64,000 nt of DNA, taken from assembly GCA_963785155.1 (NCBI GenBank), contig CAWAUB010000004.1, positions 62,001-126,000 of the forward strand, read 5' to 3'. Positions 24,048 to 31,573 of the stretch are shown here, in pieces (within the stretch, counting starts at the first letter, position 1; each line of letters opens with the position of its first letter). The notes beneath the pieces are model-generated. The model saw nothing but the letters and a program-made list of their open reading frames with translations, was not told where the DNA came from and made no database searches. Origin of the DNA: DASUSH01 sp963785155. GTDB taxonomy: Bacteria; Actinomycetota; Thermoleophilia; Solirubrobacterales; 70-9. The position numbers and the translations under genes were made by a program.

Positions 24048-24651
24048 GTATCTGTTCGGGCCGGACCTGCTCGCCGCGCCCGTGACCGAGCCCGAGGTCA
24101 CCGAACGTCGCGCCTGGCTGCCGCCCGGGCGCTGGGTCGAATGGTGGGACTCGACCAAGGAGGCGAAGGACGGCGCCTTCCGGCTCGGGAGGGTGAAGGT
24201 GCTCGGCGGCGACCGCGACCGCACCCTCGACGCCCCGCTGGGCGAGCCGCCGCTGCTGCTTCGCGCCGGCGCGGTGCTGCCGCTGCTCGATCGCGAGGTG
24301 GAGACGCTGTCGCCGTATTCGGGCGATGCGGGACTGGTGCGGGCGGAGGACCGGGCATCACGACTGCGACTCCTCGCCGTCCCGCGCGACAAGTCGAAGT
24401 CCGCGCTGCCGGATGGGGGCGTGGCGAAGTCGCGGGAGCACGATGGCGGGTGGGAGCTTCGGTTGCGCTTCCCGACGCGGATGAGGGTCGATATCGAGGC
24501 GAGCCTCGGGGCACTGAAGAAATCGTTCCGGCCCAGCAGGCTGACCGTGGACGGCGAGAAGCTGCCGGCGTCCAAGTGGTCCTACGTGAGTCGTTCGCAG
24601 GTCCTGCGGGCGGCGATCGGTGGCAAACGAGTCCATCTGGTCGCCGAGTGA
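24034..24651 (+). CDS. GH31 glycoside hydrolase, C-terminal part (second frame)
   Basis: Continuation of the GH31 protein. It reads ADDEYLFGPDLLAAPVTEPE and RRAWLPPGRWVEWWDSTKEA, the beta-sandwich that closes the GH31 active site in every member, then PLLLRAGAVLPLLDREVETL and a final beta domain. Alone it has no start signal; the ATG/GTG candidates (for example 24082) lie within conserved sequence. It is therefore the second half of one gene broken by an indel in a G run. Confidence 0.75.
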   Translation, partial: GADDEYLFGPDLLAAPVTEPEVTERRAWLPPGRWVEWWDSTKEAKDGAFRLGRVKVLGGDRDRTLDAPLGEPPLLLRAGAVLPLLDREVETLSPYSGDAGLVRAEDRASRLRLLAVPRDKSKSALPDGGVAKSREHDGGWELRLRFPTRMRVDIEASLGALKKSFRPSRLTVDGEKLPASKWSYVSRSQVLRAAIGGKRVHLVAE

Positions 24652-24708
24652 TGGGTTTCCACACGCGAGACCGGCTCACGGCTCGCCCGATTGCGGCAGG
24701 ATGTGACC

Positions 24709-25821
24709 ATGAGTAGATCGCACATCCAGCTCTGCGCAGCCTTGCTCGCCCTTACCGCGGGTCTGGCGCTGGCGAGCCCGGCACTCGCGGCGCAGGACGA
24801 GCTCTCCGGGGGAACGGTGACCCTGGAGTTGACGAGCTCGAAGGCGCTGAAGTTCAAGCCCAGCAGCCTGAGCCTGCCGATCACAAGCGGCGAGGTGGAC
24901 CCCGTCAGCGGCGACGGCACGGTCAAGGCCGCCGGGAAGGTCCAGGTCAAGGCCGGCAAGCGCAAGGCCGAGTTGAAGATTTCGACCTTCACCTTCGGTG
25001 CCAACGGAGGGCCCGGGACGATTGGCGCCAAGGCCGGCAAGAAGCGGGTGAACGGATTCGGGGACCTGAGTGGCGGCACCGTCGCCCGCGACGGGTTTGG
25101 AGCGCAGATCAGCAGCGTCACCGCGAGTCTCAGCGCCGACGGGGCCAAGGCGCTCAACAAGGCCCTAAAGACGGGAAAGAAGATCAAGGCCGGCGAACCG
25201 CTCGGGACCGTCTCGGCGGCCACGATCCCGAAGACCGTCGAGGTGCTGCCGGGTGGCAGCATGACCCTTCACACCGAGCCTGGCCTGGTCACGAAGCTCC
25301 TCGCCCACTGCATCAACGGCCTGCCCGGAGCGGGCGGCGTCTATCCGATCGCTCCGGCGACGCAGGACCCGGTCTCCGCCGCCTTCACCTTCCCGGTCAC
25401 CGGGGGTGCGATGGCGCCGAGCCTCGCCGATGGAAAGGTGATCACGGGCGGTGGCCAGGGGCTCACCAAGAACATGAGCGGGGGAATCCCATTCCCGTGT
25501 GACGGCGATCCCGCCGTCGGAACCACGGTGCTTCAGACCCAGCTCGCAGTCGACTTCCCCTCCGCGCACCTGGTCGGCGTGGCGCAGCTGCCAGGCGCGA
25601 CCCAGAACGCCTCGATCGGGATCATCGACTTCTCGACCGGGACCAAGTCATTCGACCCCGCCACGAATCAGATCACGGTGACGGGGGCAACCGTGACCCT
25701 TGATCCATTGTCGGCGACCCTCCTCAACCAGATCTTCCCGAATCGCTCCGGGGACCCGGCCAACGACTTCAGCGGCGCGGACGTGCTCGGGACGTTGGAT
25801 CTAACCGCGATCCTGCGCTAG
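24709..25821 (+). CDS. Secreted HtaA-like domain protein
   Basis: A 370-residue exported protein with a signal peptide (CAALLALTAGLALASPALA). It is beta rich and looks like two related halves (about 30-190 and 195-370). LSGGTVTLELTSSKALKFKP, SGEVDPVSGDGTVKAAGKVQ and, in the second half, FTFPVTGGAMAPSLADGKVI resemble HtaA-type domains, which bind haem at the surface of corynebacteria; here I see no clear haem-ligand residues. There is no C-terminal anchor. I start it at ATG 24709; the TTG at 24691 lacks a better ribosome site. The 3' end overlaps the convergent SufT-like gene by a CTAG shared stop. Haem binding is only a hypothesis. Confidence 0.5.
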   Translation: MSRSHIQLCAALLALTAGLALASPALAAQDELSGGTVTLELTSSKALKFKPSSLSLPITSGEVDPVSGDGTVKAAGKVQVKAGKRKAELKISTFTFGANGGPGTIGAKAGKKRVNGFGDLSGGTVARDGFGAQISSVTASLSADGAKALNKALKTGKKIKAGEPLGTVSAATIPKTVEVLPGGSMTLHTEPGLVTKLLAHCINGLPGAGGVYPIAPATQDPVSAAFTFPVTGGAMAPSLADGKVITGGGQGLTKNMSGGIPFPCDGDPAVGTTVLQTQLAVDFPSAHLVGVAQLPGATQNASIGIIDFSTGTKSFDPATNQITVTGATVTLDPLSATLLNQIFPNRSGDPANDFSGADVLGTLDLTAILR

Positions 25822-26138
25822 AACCCCAGCGCGAACTTCGCGTCCTCGGACATCATCTCCGGGGTCCACGGTGGGTCGAAGATCATCTTCGGGTGAACCT
25901 TCTCGACGCCCTCGAGATCACCGACGAATTCCTTCATCTGCTCGGAGACCTGGGGCCCGATCGGGCATGCCGGCGTGGTCAGGGTGAAGGTGACGAATAC
26001 CTCGGCACCCTCGATGTCGACGTCGTAGACGAGGCCCAGCGAGACGAAGTCGAGTCCGAGCTCGGGGTCGATGACCTCTTCGAGGGCCTCCATGACATCG
26101 TCTTCGGTGGTCGCGATCAGCTGGTCTTCAGGAGCCAT
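25818..26138 (-). CDS. MIP18/SufT-family (DUF59) iron-sulfur assembly protein
   Basis: A 106-residue protein covering one DUF59/MIP18 domain. ALEEVIDPELGLDFVSLGLV is the family hallmark, and TTPACPIGPQVSEQMKEFV carries the conserved Cys. Family members (SufT, PaaD, CIA2) help mature Fe-S proteins. The final DPPWTPEMMSEDAKFALGF is the usual PaaD/SufT C-terminal block. The ATG at 26138 is six bases after TAACAT on the minus strand, so it is probably leaderless. It stands alone rather than in a suf operon. It might serve the Fe-S proteins in this window, which is only suggestive. Confidence 0.85.
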   Translation of the reverse strand: MAPEDQLIATTEDDVMEALEEVIDPELGLDFVSLGLVYDVDIEGAEVFVTFTLTTPACPIGPQVSEQMKEFVGDLEGVEKVHPKMIFDPPWTPEMMSEDAKFALGF

Positions 26139-26189
26139 GAACCAATGTTAGAGGAGGCCTTAGGAAGCCCTCCCTAACCTTGTGCCGCC

Positions 26190-26768
26190 ATGTGGTTATT
26201 GCTGATCGCTTTCATCGTGGTGCCGGTCGTCGAGCTCGCCGTGATCATCAAGGTCGGGCAGTGGATCGGGCTGTGGCCCACCCTCTTCCTCCTGCTGGCG
26301 AGCGCGGTGCTCGGCACGATGCTGCTGCGCTCACAGGGGCGCGCAGTGTGGGAGCGATTCAACAAGGCTCTGGCGGAACGGCGTGCTCCGCACCGCGAGG
26401 TCTTCGACGGCGCCATGGTCATCGTCGGCGGCACCCTGCTGCTGACGCCGGGCTTCATCACCGACATCTTCGGAATGTTGCTCCTGATCCCGCCGTCTCG
26501 CAACGCGATCCGCGGGCTCTCGGGCAAGCTGTTCTTCGGCCGATACCTGTTCGCGGGCAAGGCGGCGGGCTGGAGCTACAACAGGGTCCGCGATCGCCGC
26601 GGTGGTGCCGCGAACGGAGCCGGACCGGGGGCGCCTCCCCCGCCCGGCGGCGCGCCCCCACGCCGGCCCCGCCCGTCGCGAGCCTTCGACGTCGAGGGAA
26701 CCGCGCAGGAGATCAGGGACGAATCCCTCATCGAGCCCCCACCCCCCTCCACCGACCCCGAGCGATGA
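26190..26768 (+). CDS. FxsA-family membrane protein
   Basis: 192 residues. Residues 1-110 match FxsA: MWLLLIAFIVVPVVELAVII, then LLRSQGRAVWERFNKALAE, and GGTLLLTPGFITDIFGMLLL. In E. coli FxsA overproduction relieves phage T7 exclusion by F plasmids; its normal role is unclear. The remaining ~70 residues are a Pro/Gly/Arg-rich cytoplasmic tail, longer than in the enterobacterial protein. TAACCT lies nine bases before the ATG, another leaderless layout. The stop overlaps the next start (ATGA), so it forms an operon with the two genes that follow. Confidence 0.85.
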   Translation: MWLLLIAFIVVPVVELAVIIKVGQWIGLWPTLFLLLASAVLGTMLLRSQGRAVWERFNKALAERRAPHREVFDGAMVIVGGTLLLTPGFITDIFGMLLLIPPSRNAIRGLSGKLFFGRYLFAGKAAGWSYNRVRDRRGGAANGAGPGAPPPPGGAPPRRPRPSRAFDVEGTAQEIRDESLIEPPPPSTDPER

Positions 26769-27277
26769 GCGACTCGCTACTGCGCTTCGAGTCCGGCGAC
26801 GGCTCGGCGGTCCTGGAGCTCGATCCCGCCGCCCTCGGCCCCCTTGCCTCCGGAGAGCCGGCGGAGAGCCCCTGGCGGCTGGCCGTCGGGCCCGACTGGG
26901 AGCGCTTCGAGTCGCTGCGCCTACTGGCGGCCGGCTTCAAGGACGGCTCGGTCGCCGCGGTGGTCGCGATGCGCCCGCACGGCTCGTCAGGGCACGACTC
27001 AGATCAGGTCAGCGCCGTCTTTGCCGAGGGAGGCGATGCCGTCAGCGATCCCCACGAGGTGCTGCTCTCTACCGAGACCGATGCCGAGGGGCGGGTGCGC
27101 CGCGTCGGCGTCGAGGTGTGGACCTCGGAGGAGCCGCCGCCGCACCGGCTCGCGGCCGACCGCGCCGAGTCGAGCACGAGCGAGGCCGACGGCGTCGAGC
27201 GCGAAAGCGTGCGGATGGACGCTCGTCTGGACGGCGAGACAGGCGCCGCCCTCTTCGAGGTGCTCCGCCCACGATGA
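26765..27277 (+). CDS. Hypothetical protein between FxsA and HAD hydrolase
   Basis: A 170-residue soluble acidic protein with no signal peptide or membrane helix. It looks like a beta-rich single domain (LRFESGDGSAVLELDPAALG, then LAAGFKDGSVAAVVAMRPHG, and a late FEVLRPR). I do not recognise a family. It overlaps both neighbours by ATGA, so it is translated together with FxsA and the HAD phosphatase. Confidence 0.6.
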   Translation: MSDSLLRFESGDGSAVLELDPAALGPLASGEPAESPWRLAVGPDWERFESLRLLAAGFKDGSVAAVVAMRPHGSSGHDSDQVSAVFAEGGDAVSDPHEVLLSTETDAEGRVRRVGVEVWTSEEPPPHRLAADRAESSTSEADGVERESVRMDARLDGETGAALFEVLRPR

Positions 27278-27918
27278 AGATCGAGGCGGTCATCTCCGAC
27301 TTCGGCGGCGTCCTCACCACCCCGCTGATCCAGTCGTTCGGCGCCTTCCAGGACGAGACCGGGATCACGCCCGCCTCGCTCGGCCGGGCGATGCAGCGCG
27401 CGGCCGACCGCGACGGCGTCCACCCCCTCTTCGAGCTCGAGTGCGGCCGGATCACCGAGGCCAAGTTCCTCGACGACCTCGCCGCCGACCTCGCGGAAGA
27501 GCTGGGCCACCAACCGCGGCTTCACGAATTCCGCGAGATCTACTTCGACGCGCTCGAGCCGAACGAGCCGATGATCAAGCTGATGCGCGAGCTGCGCGAC
27601 TCGGGCTACCGGATGGCCCTGCTGACCAACAACGTTCGCGAGTGGGAGCCGGTCTGGCGATCGATGCTGCCGGTCGACGAGATCTTCGAGTTCGTCGTCG
27701 ACTCGGGCTTCGAGGGGGTCCGCAAGCCCGACGCCGTGATCTACGAGCGGACGGTCGAGCGCCTGGGCGACGGGATCGCGATGGAGAGTTGCCTCTTCGT
27801 CGATGACGTCGAGGTCAACATCGACTCCGCGCGCGCGCTCGGGATGACTGCCGTCCAATTCCGCGACAACGACCAGGCGATCGGCGAGATCCGCGCGGCG
27901 CTCGCGGCGGGCGGATAA
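27274..27918 (+). CDS. HAD-superfamily hydrolase (class IA, YihX-like)
   Basis: 214 residues. Motif I is VISDFGGVLTTP (nucleophile Asp; Gly replaces the usual second Asp, as in YihX and epoxide-hydrolase N-terminal phosphatases). Motif II is ALLTNN, motif III GVRKPDAVIYE (Lys) and motif IV CLFVDDVEVNIDSARALG (two Asp). The helical cap is between motifs I and II. Members dephosphorylate sugar phosphates or act as acyl-phosphatases; the substrate is unknown. The ATG overlaps the preceding stop (ATGA), so it is the third gene of the fxsA operon. Confidence 0.85.
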   Translation: MKIEAVISDFGGVLTTPLIQSFGAFQDETGITPASLGRAMQRAADRDGVHPLFELECGRITEAKFLDDLAADLAEELGHQPRLHEFREIYFDALEPNEPMIKLMRELRDSGYRMALLTNNVREWEPVWRSMLPVDEIFEFVVDSGFEGVRKPDAVIYERTVERLGDGIAMESCLFVDDVEVNIDSARALGMTAVQFRDNDQAIGEIRAALAAGG

Positions 27919-27930
27919 AGACCGGCGGCC

Positions 27931-28383
27931 TCAGTTTTCCGAGCCCGCCCGGTCCCAGATGTAGAGCTCGACCGCCTCCACGACGAGCTCCATCAGCCGC
28001 GGCCCCGACAGCCAGTCGAGCACCGTCTCGAGCGCGCGCTCCTCGGTGACGCCGCGGTCGACCGCCTCCTCGCCCCGGAAGCCGGCGGCGAGCTTGAGGG
28101 CCTCGCGCCGATGTTCGCCGAGCGAGCCGAACGCGCCCATCAGGAAGTCGCGGTTGGGAACCGGGGCGCCGACGTCCATCGAGGCGTGCCAGGCGGCCAG
28201 CATCGAGATGTCGTGCTCGTCGAGCTCGGCGATCGCCCGCGCGTAGTGCGACTCGAGCTCGTCGTCCGGGATCTCGTCGACCCAGGCACGCACGGCCTCG
28301 CCGAGCAGCTGGCGGCGGGCCTCACGCCCGATCGAGTCGCCGATTGCGCGGATCGCATCGGCCGGATCAATGAAGGCAAGCAT
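27931..28383 (-). CDS. Hypothetical helical protein (150 aa)
   Basis: A 150-residue, probably all-helical soluble protein (MLAFIDPADAIRAIGDSIGR, later DISMLAAWHASMDVGAPVPN and ERALETVLDWLSGPRLMELV). I do not recognise it. I use ATG 28383, eight bases after TAGCCT on the minus strand; the longer frame upstream reads as shadow. It stands alone between the HAD operon (convergent) and addB (divergent), with a ~160-base shared promoter region that holds no other gene. Confidence 0.6.
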   Translation of the reverse strand: MLAFIDPADAIRAIGDSIGREARRQLLGEAVRAWVDEIPDDELESHYARAIAELDEHDISMLAAWHASMDVGAPVPNRDFLMGAFGSLGEHRREALKLAAGFRGEEAVDRGVTEERALETVLDWLSGPRLMELVVEAVELYIWDRAGSEN

Positions 28384-28542
28384 TGAGCGCGAGGCTAGGG
28401 ACGCCTGCCGACGGAAAAACCGTGCGTGGGCACGGGATGCAACATGTCCTTCACAGGCGACCCGTCCCCGGTGCCGCAACCTGCGCGAAGTCCGGCCGGG
28501 CGCGTCAGCCGAAGGTGCCGGGACGCGACTTATTCTCGTGGC

Positions 28543-31500
28543 ATGCCCTTATCCCTGATCGTCGGGCCGCCGAACAGCGGGCGCGCGAGTGAAATCCGGA
28601 AGCGAATCGAGGCGACGCTCCGCAGCGAGCCGTTCCTCGTCGTGCCGACCGGAGATGACGCGACCGCGTTCGAGCGCGAGCTCTGCCGCACCGGCGGCGG
28701 CGTCGCCGGCGTCGAGGTCGGCACCTTTGCCCGCCTTGTCGACGCGATTGCCGCGGCGACGTCCGCCCCTGCGCCCGAACCGCTCAGCGCTCCCCAGCGG
28801 CTTGCGCTCGTCCGCCGCGCGAGCCGCGAGGTGGAGCTGCGCCTGCTTGCCCGCTCGGCACGACGCACCGGGTTCGCGCCGGCCCTGGATCGCCTGATCG
28901 GTGAGCTGCAGGCGGCCCTGCTCGACCCGGGCGCACTGTCCGGCGCCGAGGAGGGATCCGATTACGAGGCCGAGCTCGATGATCTGTACGGCCGCTACGT
29001 CGAGCTCCGGGACGGCGCCGGCCGCGGAGACGACCACACGACGTACCGAGCCGTCGTCAGCGCGCTCCGCTTCCAGCCTGGGGCCTGGGGCGGGCGGCCC
29101 GTGTTGCTCTACGGGTTCGACGACCTCACGGAGGAGCAGTTGGAGCTCGTCGCGGCCCTCGCCGCCGAAAGCGAGGTCACCGTCGCGGTCAACTACGCGG
29201 ACAGGGAGGCGCTCAAGGCGCGCGCGGAGCTCCGGCACCGCCTCGTCGAGGACTACGGGGCGAGCGTCGAGGAATCGCTCCCGTTCGACGACTCCTATAC
29301 CGAGCGGGACACCCTCCGCCGGCTGGACCGTGAGCTGTTCGAGCCCAGTGCCGAGCGGGTCGATCCCGACGGCGGGCTGGCGCTGACGGAGGCAGCCGGG
29401 GAGCGCGGCGAGGCCGAGGGCGTCGCGGCCGAGATCGCGGCGCTGCTCGCGGGCGGCGAGGTGCGGCCCGACGAGATCCTCGTCGTCCTGCGCAACCCCG
29501 ATCGCCACGGGCCGCTCTACGACCGCGCTCTGCGCGCCGCGGGCATCCCGGCTGCCGTCGAGGCCAAGGTGCCGCTGGCAGCGACGGCGACCGGGCGCGC
29601 GATCGTCTCGATCGCCCGCGCCGCGCTTCCCGGTGGCACCCCGGAGGATCTGCTCGCCCACCTGCGCGCGCGACCCGACTTCCCGGCCGGGATCTCGGAC
29701 AACCTCGAGCTGCGGATCCGCCGCGAGCGCCCGGCGGGCCCCGAGCAGGCGGTCGAGGGCTGGGCGAACCCGCCGCGCGCCCTGGTCGCGCTCGCCGACG
29801 CCCCGTCCGGCGCCGCGCGCCTGCGCGCCCTGGCGACGATCGCTCGCGAGATTCCCGAGGCGGCCCACCGTCACGCGGAACCGCTTTCCGGCGATCGCTC
29901 CTCGGAGGGCGTGCCGCTCGAGGCCGTCGAGCTGCGCGCCGGAGCGGTGGCCGCGAGCGTCCTGGACGAGCTCGCCGCGCTCGACAACGTCCCCGGCTGC
30001 GCGGCACCTGAGCTCGACGAGGCCCTGGCGCAGCTCGACGGCGAGAGCGTCCCGCTCTGGCGCGGCCCGACCGCCGGCCGGGTGCGGGTCCTGAACCCGT
30101 ACCGCGCCCGGGCGGCCCGAGCCCGCCACCTCTTCCTCGCCTCCCTTCAGGAGGGCGAGTTCCCGGGGCGGCGGCTGGACGACCCGCTGCTCGGGGAGGA
30201 GAGAAGGGCAGCCCTGGGAATCGCCGCCCTCCGCCGCCGCGACCCGCTCGACGAGGAGCGCTACCTCTTTCACGCCTGCGCCTCGCGGCCGACCGACTGC
30301 CTCTGGCTGTCATGGCGGAGCTGCGACGAGGAGGGCGCGCCGGCCGCGCGATCGCCGTTCGTCGACGACGTGCTCGACCTGATCGCCCCCGACCCGGAGA
30401 CCGCCGAGCGCGAGCTGGTCCTGGTCCGCGGCCTGGCCGACGTCGTGCCGGCGCCGGCCGAGGCGTCCTCCGAGCGCATCCTCTCCCGCTCACTCGGGAT
30501 CCTCGCCGGCGAGCACGGGCTCGACGCCGCCATCGCAGCGCTCGATCGTGCAACGTTGCCCGACGGCCTCGCCGCGGATCTCGCGCCGCGCCTGCGCTCG
30601 GCCGCCGAGCGCGGCGCCGCCCGCCCCGGGCCGCTCGGCTCACCGGCCGTGATCGGCGCGATCGCAGCCCGGGAGGCGATCGGCGCCGGCACGCTCGAGA
30701 GATGGCTCGAGTGCCCCTATCGCTGGTTCGTCCAGCACGAGCTCGGGCCTCAGGGACTTGACCCCGACCCCGAGTACCTGCGGGCCGGTTCGATCGTCCA
30801 CAAGGTCCTGGAGATCCTCTACCGCGATCCGCCGGGTGACGACACCATTCCGCGGCCCGCCGACGTCGGCCGCTGGCGGGAGCGCGCCGGCGCCCTGCTC
30901 GCCGAGCAGGCCGAGGAATTCGGGTTCGACGTCGACGATCCGCGGGCGCGGATCGCGCTCTCCCGCTCCCAGACGCAGATCGAGGCCTTCCTCGGCCGCG
31001 AGGCGGAGGTCGAGACCCGCCTGCGACCGGCCCTGCTCGAGGCGAGCTTCGGCGAATGGGAGGAGGCCGATCGCCCGGTGCTCGAGCTGGGCAAGCTGCG
31101 CCTGCACGGGATGATCGACCGCGTCGACACGGTCACGGACGGCGATCGGACGCTCGCCGTCGTCTACGACTACAAGACCGGCAAGCGGGTGACAGCCGCG
31201 GCGAAGCTCGTCAAGGAGGGCAAGCTCCAGCCACAGCTCTACGCGATCGCAGCCCGCGAAAACTGGGGGTTCGACCCCGTCGGCGCGCTCTACCACCCGC
31301 TCGGCGCGAGCGACGATCCGCGCCCGCGCGGGCTCGCGCTGAAGGAGGCCGAATGCACCGGCGATCTGCCCCTCGTGCCGAACGACCGGCTCGACCGCGA
31401 GGGGCTCGACGAGGCACTCGACGAGGCTGAGCGGATCGCGGGCCGGGCGGCCGGGGAGATGCGGGACGGGGAGATCGGCCGCCGGCCCCTCGAGGGATCC

Positions 31501-31569
31501 TGCCCGACGTACTGCACCTACCAGCCGATCTGCCGCAAGGAGCGCGGCCTGGGACCGGCGGACAGCTAG
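28543..31569 (+). CDS. addB: AddB-like subunit of a helicase-nuclease with Fe-S cysteines
   Basis: 1008 residues with the AddB plan: an N-terminal inactive ATPase-like domain, middle helicase-like domains (VLLYGFDDLTEEQLELVAAL, RARHLFLASLQEGEFPGRR) and a C-terminal PD-(D/E)XK nuclease. The nuclease core is LHGMIDRVDTV and VVYDYKTGK near residue 875, followed by QLYAIAA. Four cysteines frame it: one in LERWLECPYRW (~723) and three in CPTYCTYQPICRK (986-996), the AddB iron-sulfur pattern. The first motif, LIVGPPNSGRASE, is a Walker A without the Lys, so it should not hydrolyse ATP. With AddA it resects double-strand breaks for RecA. TATTCT lies six bases before ATG 28543. Confidence 0.88.
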   Translation: MPLSLIVGPPNSGRASEIRKRIEATLRSEPFLVVPTGDDATAFERELCRTGGGVAGVEVGTFARLVDAIAAATSAPAPEPLSAPQRLALVRRASREVELRLLARSARRTGFAPALDRLIGELQAALLDPGALSGAEEGSDYEAELDDLYGRYVELRDGAGRGDDHTTYRAVVSALRFQPGAWGGRPVLLYGFDDLTEEQLELVAALAAESEVTVAVNYADREALKARAELRHRLVEDYGASVEESLPFDDSYTERDTLRRLDRELFEPSAERVDPDGGLALTEAAGERGEAEGVAAEIAALLAGGEVRPDEILVVLRNPDRHGPLYDRALRAAGIPAAVEAKVPLAATATGRAIVSIARAALPGGTPEDLLAHLRARPDFPAGISDNLELRIRRERPAGPEQAVEGWANPPRALVALADAPSGAARLRALATIAREIPEAAHRHAEPLSGDRSSEGVPLEAVELRAGAVAASVLDELAALDNVPGCAAPELDEALAQLDGESVPLWRGPTAGRVRVLNPYRARAARARHLFLASLQEGEFPGRRLDDPLLGEERRAALGIAALRRRDPLDEERYLFHACASRPTDCLWLSWRSCDEEGAPAARSPFVDDVLDLIAPDPETAERELVLVRGLADVVPAPAEASSERILSRSLGILAGEHGLDAAIAALDRATLPDGLAADLAPRLRSAAERGAARPGPLGSPAVIGAIAAREAIGAGTLERWLECPYRWFVQHELGPQGLDPDPEYLRAGSIVHKVLEILYRDPPGDDTIPRPADVGRWRERAGALLAEQAEEFGFDVDDPRARIALSRSQTQIEAFLGREAEVETRLRPALLEASFGEWEEADRPVLELGKLRLHGMIDRVDTVTDGDRTLAVVYDYKTGKRVTAAAKLVKEGKLQPQLYAIAARENWGFDPVGALYHPLGASDDPRPRGLALKEAECTGDLPLVPNDRLDREGLDEALDEAERIAGRAAGEMRDGEIGRRPLEGSCPTYCTYQPICRKERGLGPADS

Positions 31570-31573
31570 TGCA

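Noticed and set aside
22212..24575. A 787-codon minus-strand open frame
   Set aside because: It is the antisense shadow of the GH31 gene in GC-rich DNA and has no recognisable domain or start signal.
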